A stretch of DNA of 64,000 bases, taken from contig JBCBYV010000009.1 in the NCBI GenBank assembly GCA_039815685.1, forward strand, positions 1 through 64,000, in the 5' to 3' direction. Below are positions 44,250 through 53,838 of this stretch, piece after piece. The notes under the pieces are model-generated. The model ran no database searches. It saw nothing but the letters and a program-made list of their open reading frames with translations, and had not been told where the DNA came from. Origin of the DNA: Thermohalobaculum sp039815685. GTDB taxonomy: Bacteria > Pseudomonadota > Alphaproteobacteria > Rhodobacterales > Rhodobacteraceae. The number at the start of each line of letters is the position of its first letter. Positions within the stretch are counted from its first letter, which is position 1. The position numbers and the translations under genes are program-made.

Positions 44250-45671
44250 ATGGGACGCGATATGAGATACATCAGCACGCGCGGGCAGGCGCCCGTGCTC
44301 GGCTTCGAGGATACGTTGCTTGCGGGGCTCGCCCGTGACGGTGGCCTCTACCTGCCCGAGAGCTATCCGACGCTGACGGCAGATGAGATCCGGGCGATGC
44401 GGGGGCTGCCTTACGAGGAGGTGGCCTTCCGGGTCATGTGGCCGTTTCTTGGTGGTGCGTTCGGGGAGGCGGGCTTTCGCGAGCTGATCGAGGGCGCCTA
44501 TGCCTGCTTCCGCCATCCCGCCCGCGCGCCGCTGATGCAGACGGGCGCGAATGACTGGGTGCTGGAGCTGCATCACGGGCCGACGCTCGCCTTCAAGGAT
44601 TTCGCCATGCAGATCGTGGCGCAGATGTTCGAGGCGGTGCTGGAGGATCGCGGCAGCCACACGACCATCGTCTGCGCGACCTCGGGCGATACGGGCAGTG
44701 CCGCGATGGAGGCTTTTCGCGGGCTCGAGCGTGTGCGTGTCGTCGTCCTCTATCCCCATGGCCGTGTCAGCGAGGTGCAGCGGCGCCAGATGACGACGCC
44801 GTCCGAGGGCAACGTCCACGCCTTCGCGGTGGATGGGACCTTCGACGACTGCCAGGCGCTGGTGAAGGCCATGTTCAACGATCATGGCTTCCGGGACGAG
44901 ATGCGGCTCGGTGCTGTGAACAGCATCAACTGGGGCCGTGTGCTGGCGCAGGTGGTCTACTACTTCACCTCCGCTGTGGCTCTGGGCGCGCCGGACCGGG
45001 CCGTGAGCTACAGCGTGCCGACGGGCAATTTCGGCGACATCCTGGCCGGCGATGTGGCGCGTCGGATGGGGTTGCCGGTGGACCGGCTGATCATCGCGAC
45101 GAACGAGAACGACATCCTGCACCGCACCTTGGCCGACGGGGTCGGCGCGCCCGAGCCCGTGGTGCCGACCATCGCCCCCTCGATGGATATCCAGGTGAGT
45201 TCAAATTTCGAGCGGCTGCTCTTCGAGCTCTATGGGCGGGACGGCGAGGCGGTGGCAAAGGCCATGGCGGAGCAGAAGGCGGGCAAGGCACTGACCCTGC
45301 CGCAGGGGGCGCTCGACGCGCTGCGGAGCGGCTTTGCCTCGGACCGCTCTGGCCGGGCGGAGACCATGGCGGTCATCCGGCGGGTTCGCGAGGAGACGGG
45401 CATGGTGCTCGATCCGCACACGGCGATCGGCGTGAAGGCGGCGGAGACGCGCCGGGGCGATGCGGCGGTGCCCATGGTGACGCTCGGCACCGCGCATGCG
45501 GCGAAGTTCCCCGATGCGGTCGAGGAAGCTTGCGGCGTCCACCCCGCGCTGCCGGCGCATATGGCGGATCTCTTCGAACGGCCTGAGCGGATCACGAAGG
45601 CGCCGAATGACCTTGCGGCGGTCGAGGCGATGATCCGGGATCGGTGCGGCATGGCGGGAGCGGGCGCATGA
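44250..45671 (+). CDS. thrC: Threonine synthase
   Basis: A 473-residue PLP enzyme converting O-phosphohomoserine to threonine, of the proteobacterial/yeast type. It opens with YISTRGQAP and LARDGGLYLPESYP; the PLP lysine is in HHGPTLAFKDFAMQ; later blocks are CATSGDTGSAAMEAF and PTGNFGDILAGDVARRMG. The ATG at 44250 is 13 bases after AGGAGGGG; an ATG four codons later gives the more usual MRYISTRG start. The stop overlaps the next start (ATGA), coupling it to an M16 peptidase. Confidence 0.95.
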   Translation: MGRDMRYISTRGQAPVLGFEDTLLAGLARDGGLYLPESYPTLTADEIRAMRGLPYEEVAFRVMWPFLGGAFGEAGFRELIEGAYACFRHPARAPLMQTGANDWVLELHHGPTLAFKDFAMQIVAQMFEAVLEDRGSHTTIVCATSGDTGSAAMEAFRGLERVRVVVLYPHGRVSEVQRRQMTTPSEGNVHAFAVDGTFDDCQALVKAMFNDHGFRDEMRLGAVNSINWGRVLAQVVYYFTSAVALGAPDRAVSYSVPTGNFGDILAGDVARRMGLPVDRLIIATNENDILHRTLADGVGAPEPVVPTIAPSMDIQVSSNFERLLFELYGRDGEAVAKAMAEQKAGKALTLPQGALDALRSGFASDRSGRAETMAVIRRVREETGMVLDPHTAIGVKAAETRRGDAAVPMVTLGTAHAAKFPDAVEEACGVHPALPAHMADLFERPERITKAPNDLAAVEAMIRDRCGMAGAGA

Positions 45672-46930
45672 GCGAGACGCAGCTCAGCACGCTTGCCAAC
45701 GGCTTTCGCGTCGTCACCGAGCGGATCGAGGGCTTGCGCTCCGCGTGCATCGGCGTCTGGATCGAGGCGGGCTCGCGCCATGAGGGGGCGGAGGAGAACG
45801 GCATCGCCCATTTCCTCGAGCACATGGCGTTCAAGGGGACGGGGCGGCGCACGGCACAGGCCATCGCCGAGGAGATCGAGGATGTGGGCGGGCATCTAAA
45901 CGCCTACACCTCGCGGGAGCGGACGGCCTTCTATGCCCGCGTGATGGGGGAGGACGTGCCCCGCGCGCTCGACATCATCGCCGACATCCTGCTCGACCCG
46001 TCGCTCGATGCGTCGGAGCTCGAGCTCGAGCGCGGGGTGATCCTCTCCGAGATCGGGCTCGCCCATGACACGCCGGACGACATCATCTTCGACTGGCTGC
46101 AGGAGACGGCGTTTCCGGGCCATGCGCTCGGCCGTCCGATCCTCGGTACGCCCGAGGGGGTGGGTCAGTACGGGCGCGATGCGCTGGCGGGCTTCATCGG
46201 GCGGCACTACCGGCCGGAGCGGATGATCCTGTCGGCCGCTGGCGATGTCGATCATGGCGCGATCCTTGCGCTGGCCGAGCGGCTCTTCGGTGGCATGGCG
46301 CGCGGGCAGGCGGCCGAGGAGGCGCCGGCGCGCTTTGCCGGGGGCGAGCATCGCGTGGTGCGGGATTTCGAGCAGGCGCATTTCTGCCTTGGCCTGCAGG
46401 CGCCCGGCTATCGCGACGGGCAGCATTATGCGGCACAGATCGCCGCGATGGCGCTCGGCGGCGGCATGTCCTCGCGGCTCTTCCAGGAAGCGCGGGAGAA
46501 GCGGGGACTTTGCTATACGATCTTCGCGCAGGCCGGCAGCTATGCTGAGACGGGGTTGCTCACGGTCTATGCCGGAACCTCGGCCGATGCGCTTGGCGGC
46601 CTCGTCCGGCTAACGGCGGATGAGCTGCAGCGGGCGGCGAATGACCTGACGGCCGCGGAGGTCGAGCGGGCCCGGGCACAGGTGCGGGCCGGCCTTGTGA
46701 TGGGTGTCGAGGGTGCGTCCTCGCGGGCCGAGCGCCTGGCGGGCTCCGTCGCGATCTGGGGCCGTCCGGTGCCGCTCGAGGAGACGCTGGAGCGTATCGA
46801 GGCTGTCAGTCTCGAGGAGGCGAAGGGGGCGGTTGCCGCCTTCCTGGCCTCGCCGCCGGCCCTCGCGCTCTATGGTCCGGTCAGCGCGGCAGAGGACGCA
46901 GCGAGCCTTGCCGCCCGCCTGGCCGCCTGA
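45668..46930 (+). CDS. M16-family zinc metallopeptidase
   Basis: A 420-residue pitrilysin-family peptidase close to mitochondrial processing peptidase beta. The inverted zinc motif HFLEH (residues 48-52) and the distal glutamate in LELERGVILSEI are both present, so it should be active. GGMSSRLFQEAREKRGLCY is the typical second-domain block. No signal peptide is evident, suggesting a cytoplasmic enzyme. Coupled to thrC, a pairing I recall from other alphaproteobacteria. Confidence 0.93.
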   Translation: MSETQLSTLANGFRVVTERIEGLRSACIGVWIEAGSRHEGAEENGIAHFLEHMAFKGTGRRTAQAIAEEIEDVGGHLNAYTSRERTAFYARVMGEDVPRALDIIADILLDPSLDASELELERGVILSEIGLAHDTPDDIIFDWLQETAFPGHALGRPILGTPEGVGQYGRDALAGFIGRHYRPERMILSAAGDVDHGAILALAERLFGGMARGQAAEEAPARFAGGEHRVVRDFEQAHFCLGLQAPGYRDGQHYAAQIAAMALGGGMSSRLFQEAREKRGLCYTIFAQAGSYAETGLLTVYAGTSADALGGLVRLTADELQRAANDLTAAEVERARAQVRAGLVMGVEGASSRAERLAGSVAIWGRPVPLEETLERIEAVSLEEAKGAVAAFLASPPALALYGPVSAAEDAASLAARLAA

Positions 46931-46999
46931 GGGATGGGAGATGCGGCGCGCCGTGCCGGTCGACGGGCGCGCGGTCGCAGCCTCCGGGCGCTCGACCTC

Positions 47000-47605
47000 A
47001 TGGCGGTGAACCCCTTCACCTCGGTCTTCGCGCGGCGCGGTCGACCCCGCGTGGCGATCCAGACGGAGCGGCTGGTCCTGCGCCCCCCGATGATGGCCGA
47101 CTATGAGAGCTGGGCGAGCCTCCGCCGGGAGAGTGCGGCGTTCCTGAAGCCCTGGGAGCCGGAATGGGCGCCCGATCATCTGAGCCATCGCGCGTTTCGC
47201 ACACGCGTCTTCTGGGCCGAGCGCTCGATCAAAGCGGGGGAGGCGGTGCCGCTGTTTCTCACGGACCGCCAGACAGAGGCGGTCATCGGCGGTGTCACCC
47301 TCTCCAACATCCGGCGCGACCCGGCGCAGGCAGGCACGCTCGGCTACTGGACCGGCGGGCGCTATGCACGGCAGGGATATATGCGCGAAGCGCTCTCGGC
47401 GCTTCGGGACCATGCCTTCGGGCCGATGCGTCTCTCGCGGCTGGAGGCCGCCTGCCTGCCGGAGAACGAAGCGTCGCGCCGGCTGCTGGAGCGCGTGGGT
47501 TTCAAGTACGAGGGCGTCGCGCAGGCCTATCTGCAGATCGCCGGGCGCTGGCGGAACCACGTGCTCTACGCCGCGCTCCGCATTGACCGCCGCGGCCGGG
47601 TCTGA
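47000..47605 (+). CDS. GNAT N-acetyltransferase (RimJ/RimL-like)
   Basis: A 201-residue acetyltransferase of the RimJ type. TERLVLRPPMMADYESWASL opens the domain; the acetyl-CoA loop is near GRYARQGYMREALSALRDHA; LEAACLPENEASRRLLERVG is the classic C-terminal block. Substrate is likely a protein N-terminus but unproven. The start at 47000 is chosen for sense; an ATG at 46934 with CTGAGGG before it would add 22 arginine-rich residues. Confidence 0.88.
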   Translation: MAVNPFTSVFARRGRPRVAIQTERLVLRPPMMADYESWASLRRESAAFLKPWEPEWAPDHLSHRAFRTRVFWAERSIKAGEAVPLFLTDRQTEAVIGGVTLSNIRRDPAQAGTLGYWTGGRYARQGYMREALSALRDHAFGPMRLSRLEAACLPENEASRRLLERVGFKYEGVAQAYLQIAGRWRNHVLYAALRIDRRGRV

Positions 47606-47766
47606 AAGCCGCGATTGGCAGGACCGGGACGGATGGTACCGTTCGAGGTCCCGCCCTAGGCCTGACCCGGGGATCGAGAAGACTCCCCAATCCCAACTGG
47701 CTGGCAACGATCCGGTTCGCCCGATCAAGTCCGGCAAGGACGGTGCCAAGTGCCTCGGCCGAAGTG

Positions 47767-49029
47767 TCAGGCGGCCTTCTGCCCGGTGCGAATGGCGAGG
47801 GCGAGCCGAAGGCCGAACCACAGGAAGAGGCCGAGCCCGGCGATGGTCGCGACCGTGGTGCCGGGGAGCATCGCGTCGCTCGGTACAAGGCCGAGCAGCG
47901 GAGCGATGTTGCTCGAACGGAGCGTGAAGAGCACCGCCCCTAAGGTCACCGCGCCGTCCATGATCCGCAGCAGTGGGATGAGAAGCATGAGCGGCAGCAG
48001 GAAGACGAAGTCGTAGGAATGGAGGGGGGCCACGCAGAGGAGGCAGGAGACTGCGAAGGCGATGCCGAGCGCCCGGCCCTCGGCCGTGGAGGCGATGCGG
48101 CGGGCCGCCACCATCCCGGCGGCCGATAGGATGCCGCAGAGCGCGAGCATCAGCATGGCCGAGGGTGATGTGCCGGTCGCGAGCCAGGCGAGGTGGCGGA
48201 GCCCCGTGAGCGCCGGGCCCGCATTGATCTCGAGCGCACCGTAGTGGGCCGCACTCTCGATGAAGCCCGTCGCCGTCGTGACCGGCCCGAACTGGATGAG
48301 CGGCGGCGCGGAGATCGCAAGAACGAGGATGCCGAGGGTCGCCGTCGAGAGCAGGGGTGTGGGGAGCAGCAACACGAGCGGTACGAAGGCGAGCCCGATC
48401 GAGGGTTTGAGCGAGAGGATCAGGAGCCCCGCGATCAGCACCGGTCGGGAGGCGGCCACCACGCCCGCCGTCGCCAGCCCGCCGCCGAGCAGCACCAGCA
48501 TCGAGGTCTGGGCGATGGTGATGTTGTTGGCGGCCGCGACCGATCCGAAGGTGAGCGCGAGGGCGGCGGCGCCGAGGCCGAGGAGCGCACGTGCCTCGGT
48601 TGCCCGTGCCCCCGTCGCGCGTGGCCCCGTCGCGCTTGTCCCCGTCGCGCGTGCCACGGCCCAGAGCAGCGCACCTGCGCCGAGTGCGGCCGCAAGGACC
48701 GAGGCCATGCGCCAGAGGAGACTGGCCGTCACCTCGTCGAAAGCGGCAAAGCCCACGGCGATGCCCCACCAGCCCGGCGGGTAGAGCAGGAATTCGGGCA
48801 CATTTCCGGGTCGGAGCCGCTCCCCCGCCGCCGTGCCATAGGCTGCGGTGTAGGGGTCAATGCCCTCGCTCCAGAGCGATCCTGCAAGCCAGATAAAGCG
48901 GAAATCGATGGCGATGCCGTCGCTCAGCACCTTGGGCGCAATATAGGCGAGGCTGACCGCAAGAAGCAGCAGCGCGCCTGCAAGGAACGCCGTGGCAAGG
49001 CCTCGCCTGTCGCGGAAGAGCGCGAGCAT
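47767..49029 (-). CDS. GT87/DUF2029-like polytopic membrane protein
   Basis: A 420-residue protein with about ten or more helices. An early periplasmic loop has DFRFIWLAGSLWSEGIDPYT and LLYPPGWW, resembling the DUF2029/GT87 lipid-linked-sugar mannosyltransferases (FRxxWLAG...DPY). Function is inferred from that likeness only. A cytoplasmic loop near residue 130 carries a pentapeptide repeat (RATGT-SATGP-RATGA-RATEA) coded by 15-bp tandem repeats. The start at 49029 follows ACGGAGG. Convergent with the acetyltransferase gene. Confidence 0.8.
   Translation of the reverse strand: MLALFRDRRGLATAFLAGALLLLAVSLAYIAPKVLSDGIAIDFRFIWLAGSLWSEGIDPYTAAYGTAAGERLRPGNVPEFLLYPPGWWGIAVGFAAFDEVTASLLWRMASVLAAALGAGALLWAVARATGTSATGPRATGARATEARALLGLGAAALALTFGSVAAANNITIAQTSMLVLLGGGLATAGVVAASRPVLIAGLLILSLKPSIGLAFVPLVLLLPTPLLSTATLGILVLAISAPPLIQFGPVTTATGFIESAAHYGALEINAGPALTGLRHLAWLATGTSPSAMLMLALCGILSAAGMVAARRIASTAEGRALGIAFAVSCLLCVAPLHSYDFVFLLPLMLLIPLLRIMDGAVTLGAVLFTLRSSNIAPLLGLVPSDAMLPGTTVATIAGLGLFLWFGLRLALAIRTGQKAA
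48591..48650. repeat. 15-bp tandem repeat inside the GT87-like gene
   Basis: Three close copies, GTGCCCCCGTCGCGC (48606), GTGGCCCCGTCGCGC (48621) and TTGTCCCCGTCGCGC (48636), plus a decayed copy at 48591. The 15-base period keeps frame and encodes a five-residue Arg-Ala-Thr-Gly repeat. Confidence 0.8.
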
Positions 49030-49093
49030 CGATCCTCCGTCGCAGGTCGTCAGGTGCGGGCTGAGGCGGGGCGGCCCGGCCGCAAGCGGTGGT

Positions 49094-49687
49094 TCAAGCC
49101 GTGCCCCCGCCTGAGAGGAGGGCCGCGGAGATGCCGAGTTTGCTGAGCGCCTGCTCCCATTTCTCGTCCTGCGCATCGCCAAAGAGGAGATCCGCGTCCG
49201 CCTCGCAGGCGAGCCAGCCATGCTCCCGCAGCTCGAGCTCCAGCTGACCGGGCCCCCAGCCGGCATAGCCGAGGGCAACGAAGCGATCCTTTGGCCCCTC
49301 GCCCCGCGCGATGGCGTGGAGCACCTCGAGCGTCGCGGTCATCGACACCCCGTCCTCGATTCGCAGCGACGCGTCGTCGGCGTGATAGTCGTCCGAATGC
49401 AGCACGAAGCCGCGGCCCGTCTCGACCGGGCCGCCGACGCGGATGGGCTCGACCCCGATCTCCTCCGGTAGCGGGATCGAGAGCTTGGCGAAGAGATCCG
49501 CCATGCGCACGCCGTCTGCCTCCCGGTTGATCATGAGACCCATCGCGCCCTCGCCCGAATGCGAGCAGAGATAGACGAGGCTGCGCTTGAAGCGCCGATC
49601 GGGCATCGTGGGCATCGCGATCAGCACCTGACCGGCGAGAAAGCCCTCGCCGCTGCCGTCGGCCGCCTCTGGTTCATGTTCGCTCAT
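49094..49687 (-). CDS. YqgE/AlgH family protein (DUF179)
   Basis: A 197-residue soluble protein of the YqgE/AlgH family: FLAGQVLIAMPTMPDRRFKR, YLCSHSGEGAMGLMINR and ALGYAGWGPGQLELELREHG are diagnostic. Function in the family is unsettled. It starts at 49687 and is divergent from the DsbD-domain gene, 104 bases away, a neighbourhood I recall from Rhodobacterales. Confidence 0.93.
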   Translation of the reverse strand: MSEHEPEAADGSGEGFLAGQVLIAMPTMPDRRFKRSLVYLCSHSGEGAMGLMINREADGVRMADLFAKLSIPLPEEIGVEPIRVGGPVETGRGFVLHSDDYHADDASLRIEDGVSMTATLEVLHAIARGEGPKDRFVALGYAGWGPGQLELELREHGWLACEADADLLFGDAQDEKWEQALSKLGISAALLSGGGTA

Positions 49688-49791
49688 GCACCAAATGTTA
49701 CGTGACGGGCGGTCGAGTGCAATGGGCTCACGGAATCGAGATGTGCGGCATCGGAGGCGGTGGCTTACATGAGAGTGAGAGTGGGCTGACG

Positions 49792-50655
49792 ATGGGTGAA
49801 CCGGCGATGCGGCAGGTGATGGTGGCGGGCTTGGCAGTATGTGCGGCCGTGGCGGCAATGCCTGAGGCCGCGGCGCAGCAGGTCATCTCGCGTGGCGGAT
49901 CGTTCCTCGAGGCCAAGCTCCTGGCCGGCGGACGCATGGAGGATGGGCGGCAGTCGGCGGCGCTGGTGCTGAAGGTCAAGCCGGGTTGGAAGACATACTG
50001 GCGCCAACCGGGGGAGGCGGGCGTGCCGCCACAGTTCGATTGGACCGGCTCGGACAATCTTGCGGATATCGAAGTGGGCTGGCCCGCGCCGGTGGTGTTC
50101 GAAAGCTTCGGCTACCGGACGCTCGGCTATGGCGGGCGCGTCGTGCTGCCGCTCTCGCTCACGCCGGAGCGGGCCGGGGAGCCGGTGGCGCTGCATCTCT
50201 CGGGCACGGTCGGTGTCTGCAAGGAAATCTGCGTCTTCGAGGAGGTGGAGGAGGCGATTTCAGTGCCTGCGGTCGCGTCCAGCATCCATGACGGTGTGAT
50301 TGCGTCAGGCTGGGCATCGCTGCCGGCGACGGCCGAGACAAGCGGGGTCGGGCTGGCGGCCTGCCGCATCGCGGGGGCAGGCGACACGCGCGCGCTCAGC
50401 GCCACACTGACGATGCCGGCGGGTGAGCCCGGCGCAGCTGCGAGGCCGATGCCCTTCGTCGTGATCGAAGGGCCGACCGGCTCCTGGATTGAGCCGCCCT
50501 CGCTTGAGGAGACGGCGGAAGGGGCGATCGCGCTTGAAGCCGTCATGCGGCTCGGCAGCGCGGATGCATGGGTGGAGCGAGACGATCTCCGCTTCACGGT
50601 TCTGGCGGAGGGCCTCGCCGCAGAGATCAACGGATGCTCGCCGACGACGGGATAG
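49792..50655 (+). CDS. DsbD alpha-domain-like exported protein
   Basis: A 287-residue exported protein with signal peptide (VMVAGLAVCAAVAAMPEAAA) and a DsbD N-terminal (DsbD-alpha/ScsB-like) domain: LKVKPGWKTYWRQPGEAGVP and VGVCKEICVFEE with a Cys pair spaced by three. It lacks the membrane and thioredoxin parts of DsbD, so it is probably a periplasmic thiol-redox partner. An ATG five codons later is an alternative start. Confidence 0.85.
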   Translation: MGEPAMRQVMVAGLAVCAAVAAMPEAAAQQVISRGGSFLEAKLLAGGRMEDGRQSAALVLKVKPGWKTYWRQPGEAGVPPQFDWTGSDNLADIEVGWPAPVVFESFGYRTLGYGGRVVLPLSLTPERAGEPVALHLSGTVGVCKEICVFEEVEEAISVPAVASSIHDGVIASGWASLPATAETSGVGLAACRIAGAGDTRALSATLTMPAGEPGAAARPMPFVVIEGPTGSWIEPPSLEETAEGAIALEAVMRLGSADAWVERDDLRFTVLAEGLAAEINGCSPTTG

Positions 50656-51131
50656 GCTCCTTTGCGCGCACGCGCGGCGCGCGGCGGCTGCTCGCCCAGA
50701 GGGTCACATCCCCGAACCTTGCCGAAGGGCGTCTTGAATGCGCTCCGCGCGAGCGCTGATCTTCGCGGGTCCGCCGTGACGATGACCAGAGGCAGCCTAA
50801 GCGCGATCCCCGGGCCACTGGGCGGGAAGCGTTCCGCGCCCTCCCGCGTCAGGTTGCCACCAAAAGCTGAACAATGATCGAACGCTGAGCGTACTCGTTG
50901 CGCAACGGCATTGGGTATCGGGCCCTGCGATGTTGGCGCTATGTTCACACGACTCACGCAATCCTGTCGTGGGTGGGGGCGCTTGGGGCCCTTTGGAGTC
51001 GTCTGCGCGGCTGGGGCAGGGGGTGCGTTGGTTCGTTGCGCGCTACGCGGCAACTCGGCCTCGGCGCGAGCGGCGGTCAGCTACGCCGCTCTGCGCTTCG
51101 GCCCAGCCCGGATGCGTCAGCCTCGCGCGGC
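50656..51131. other. Gene-free region between DsbD-like gene and rpoH
   Basis: These 476 bases show no frame with a credible ribosome site, no tRNA and no strong terminator. I see nothing definite in it; a decayed gene is possible. Confidence 0.4.
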
Positions 51132-52037
51132 TCAGCGCGCCGTGCGATCGAGCATGCCCTTCGCACCGGCGAGCTCGCGCATCCGTTTCTGGAGTTTCTC
51201 GAAGGCGCGCACCTCGATCTGCCTGATGCGCTCGCGGCTGACATTGTAGACTTTCGAGAGATCCTCCAGCGTCACCGGTTCTTCCTGCAGCCGCCGCTCG
51301 GTGAGAATGTGCTTCTCCCGGTCGTTCAGGGTTTCGAGCGCCTCCATCAGCAGCTCACGGCGGGCGTCGAGCTCCTGGCTTTCGGCATAGACGGCAGCCT
51401 GATCCGCGTCGTCGTCCGCCAGCCAGTCCTGCCACTCGGTCGTGCTCTCGCCATCGCCCTTCAAGGGCGTGTTGAGCGAGCTGTCGCCCCCGCCGGAGAG
51501 GCGGCGGTTCATGCTCACCACCTCGTCCTCGTTCACGCCAAGGTCCTTGGCGATCTTCTGCACATGTTCGGGACGAAGATCGCCTTCCTCCAGCGCGCCG
51601 ATCTTCCCCTTGGCCTTTCGGAGGTTGAAGAAGAGCTTCTTCTGCGCTGCCGTAGTGCCGAGCTTCACCATGGACCAGGAGCGCAGGATGTATTCCTGGA
51701 TGCTCGCGCGGATCCACCACATCGCGTAGGTCGCGAGACGGAAGCCCTTGTCCGGATCGAAGCGCTTGACCGCCTGCATGAGGCCCACATTGGCCTCCGA
51801 TATCACCTCCGCCGTCGGCAGGCCGTAGCCGCGATAGCCCATGGCGATCTTGGCCGCGAGGCGCAGGTGGGAGGTCACGAGCTTATGCGCCGCCTCCCGG
51901 TCGCCGTGGTCGACCCATGCCTTGGCGAGCATGAACTCCTCGCCCTGTTCCAGCATCGGGAACTTCCGGATCTCGGAAAGGTAGCGGCTCATCCCCTGCT
52001 CTGGGGAGGGGGCCGGGAGGCTGGCGTAGCTGCTCAT
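51132..52037 (-). CDS. rpoH: RNA polymerase sigma-32 factor RpoH
   Basis: A 301-residue heat-shock sigma factor. Region 2 has SHLRLAAKIAMGYRGYGLPT and FDPDKGFRLATYAMWWIRAS; the RpoH box QKKLFFNLRKAKGKI follows; region 4 is LNDREKHILTERRL then VTLEDLSKVYNVSRERIRQI. It looks like the RpoH-I type; many Rhodobacterales carry a second copy elsewhere. The start at 52037 is preferred over an upstream MTTTR start. It lies downstream of rluD with 172 bases between. Confidence 0.96.
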   Translation of the reverse strand: MSSYASLPAPSPEQGMSRYLSEIRKFPMLEQGEEFMLAKAWVDHGDREAAHKLVTSHLRLAAKIAMGYRGYGLPTAEVISEANVGLMQAVKRFDPDKGFRLATYAMWWIRASIQEYILRSWSMVKLGTTAAQKKLFFNLRKAKGKIGALEEGDLRPEHVQKIAKDLGVNEDEVVSMNRRLSGGGDSSLNTPLKGDGESTTEWQDWLADDDADQAAVYAESQELDARRELLMEALETLNDREKHILTERRLQEEPVTLEDLSKVYNVSRERIRQIEVRAFEKLQKRMRELAGAKGMLDRTAR

Positions 52038-52209
52038 GGCCTTGAGGCTCCTTGTCGTTGTCACCGTCTCGTTAGGCGCAGATAGAGTGCCATGGGCCCC
52101 GGCAACAGTGTTACCGAGGTGTTACGGAAAGGTTGATCACCTTTCGTGCAGGTTTTTCTGGACGGTTTTACGGCCGATGCGGCCGGTTCCTACGCGGCGC
52201 GACGGGTGG

Positions 52210-53352
52210 TCAGTCGGAGGGAGCTGCTCGATCAAAAGTGTCGATCAGCGCCTGCATGTCCGCCGGAAGCGGGCTTTCGAGATCTATGCTCGCGCCGGAG
52301 ACGGGATGAACAAAGCCGAGGCGGGCCGCGTGGAGCGCCTGTCGGGGAAAGGCGAGGGAGGCCGCGCCGGCCGGGCCCGCATCGCCAGGCGGGCGGCGCC
52401 GGCCGAGGCCATAGACCGGGTCGCCGACAAGCGGGTGGCCGATATGGGCCGCGTGCACGCGGATCTGATGCGTGCGCCCGGTCTCGAGCCGGAACTCGGC
52501 CGAGCTGGCCCATGGCCGGGCGGCAGTGCCCGAGAGCGCGCGGAGCGGTCGGAGTTCCGTGACGGCGTGGCGGCCCTGGCTCCGCACCGCCATGCGCTTG
52601 CGGTCCGTCGGATGGCGGGCGATGGAGGCTTCGATGCGGAGGGCGCCGCCGTCTCCGCGGCTGACGGCCTCGAGCCCCATCAGGCGCGGATCGGCGGGCG
52701 AGGGCGTGCCCCAGAGGACGGCGCGATAGACCCGGTCGATATCGTGGGCGGCGAAGAGGGCGGCGAGCCCGGCCAGTGCCGCCTCGGTTTTCGCCACCAC
52801 CAGAAGGCCCGAGGTGTCCTTGTCGATGCGGTGGGCGATGCCGGGCCGCCGCTCGCCGCCGATGCCGGTAAGTGACGGGCCGCAATGGTGGAGGAGCGCG
52901 TTGACGAGGGTGCCCCGCTCGGCGCCCGGGGCCGGGTGCACGACCATGCCGGCGGGCTTGTCGACGACGAGGAGGTGGGCGTCTTCGTAAGCCACCGAAA
53001 GCGGGATGGCCTCGGGCTCCGGCAAGGCCGGTGCGGGCGGGGGCAGGGCGATGCGCCAGGTGGCACCGGCGACGGCGCGCGCCCCGCGGGCAGGGGCCGG
53101 CCGGTCTTCATGGTCGAGGACACGGCCCCCTGAAAGCGCCTCGGCGATGCGGGAGCGGCTGAGGGGCGCGGCACCCCCTGCCGATGCCTCCTCGGCTGCG
53201 AGGGCGGCAAGAGCCTTGTCGAGCCGTTCGCCGTCGAGCGCTTCCGTGATCGTGAAATGCCGGTATGAAGGCGCGGTGGCAGGGCTGTCCTCGATCCCCG
53301 CGTCGTCCGCGTTCTCAGTGTCTTCCTGGGCGGCGAAGGGGCGGTCAGCCAT
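52210..53352 (-). CDS. rluD: RluA-family pseudouridine synthase (RluD-like)
   Basis: A 380-residue enzyme that modifies uridines of 23S rRNA. An N-terminal S4-like RNA-binding section (ERLDKALAALAAEEASAG...LSRSRIAEAL) precedes the catalytic domain with HRIDKDTSGLLVVAK, where the Asp is the nucleophile, and RLETGRTHQIRVHAAHIGHP. Upstream of rpoH on the same strand and divergent from a small membrane protein 26 bases away. Confidence 0.92.
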   Translation of the reverse strand: MADRPFAAQEDTENADDAGIEDSPATAPSYRHFTITEALDGERLDKALAALAAEEASAGGAAPLSRSRIAEALSGGRVLDHEDRPAPARGARAVAGATWRIALPPPAPALPEPEAIPLSVAYEDAHLLVVDKPAGMVVHPAPGAERGTLVNALLHHCGPSLTGIGGERRPGIAHRIDKDTSGLLVVAKTEAALAGLAALFAAHDIDRVYRAVLWGTPSPADPRLMGLEAVSRGDGGALRIEASIARHPTDRKRMAVRSQGRHAVTELRPLRALSGTAARPWASSAEFRLETGRTHQIRVHAAHIGHPLVGDPVYGLGRRRPPGDAGPAGAASLAFPRQALHAARLGFVHPVSGASIDLESPLPADMQALIDTFDRAAPSD

Positions 53353-53378
53353 GCCGGGGCCGAGGGAGGGGGTTGCGG

Positions 53379-53738
53379 ATGAGTGCGCCGATGGATGACG
53401 AGGACCTGCCGGAACCGCCGCAGGTAAGGCGCTTGCGGCTCCTGGTAACTGTGCTGACCGTCGTGTCCATTCTGGGCGTGGTAGCGGTGGTGGCGCTCCT
53501 TGTCATCCGCTTGCTGATGGTGCCGACGCCGACGGCCCCTGCGGCCGGAGTTAGCAGGGTGTCGGCCGATGTTGCCGAGAGGCTGGTGCTACCTGCCGGA
53601 GAACGTATCGTTGCCGTGGGCGCGGCGGGTCCGGTTCTGCTGATCGCGACTGAAGATGCGGCAGGACAGGAGCGGTTGCGCCGCTTCGATGCGTCGAGCG
53701 GGGCGGCTCTGGGTGTGACGCTGGTCGAGCGGGAGTGA
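53379..53738 (+). CDS. Small membrane protein (DUF6476-like)
   Basis: A 119-residue protein with one N-terminal membrane helix (LLVTVLTVVSILGVVAVVAL) and a periplasmic tail that looks like a beta-structured domain. I believe it matches the small family found beside rluD in Rhodobacterales (DUF6476, number from memory). GAGGGAGGGGG precedes the ATG. Function unknown. Confidence 0.8.
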   Translation: MSAPMDDEDLPEPPQVRRLRLLVTVLTVVSILGVVAVVALLVIRLLMVPTPTAPAAGVSRVSADVAERLVLPAGERIVAVGAAGPVLLIATEDAAGQERLRRFDASSGAALGVTLVERE

Positions 53739-53741
53739 GCT

Positions 53742-53823
53742 GCGGGCCGACGGGTGCCCGTCCTCCTCGTCCCGACAGCCCTTCGGCTGCCTGGCCTCCG
53801 CGGCCGCCCACCCGCCGGCCCGC
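53742..53823. repeat. 82-bp imperfect palindromic intergenic element, copy 2
   Basis: Left arm GCGGGCCGACGGGTG (53742-53756) pairs with right arm CACCCGCCGGCCCGC (53809-53823), 14 of 15 positions. It matches the element at 8505-8584 over most of its length. It lies between the convergent ends of the small membrane protein gene and the P1 peptidase gene. Confidence 0.7.
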
Positions 53824-53838
53824 AGCCAGTGGCGAAGC

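Noticed and set aside
48591..48650. Short regular repeats as a possible CRISPR array
   Set aside because: 15-bp direct repeats have no spacers, keep codon frame and encode a peptide repeat inside a gene.
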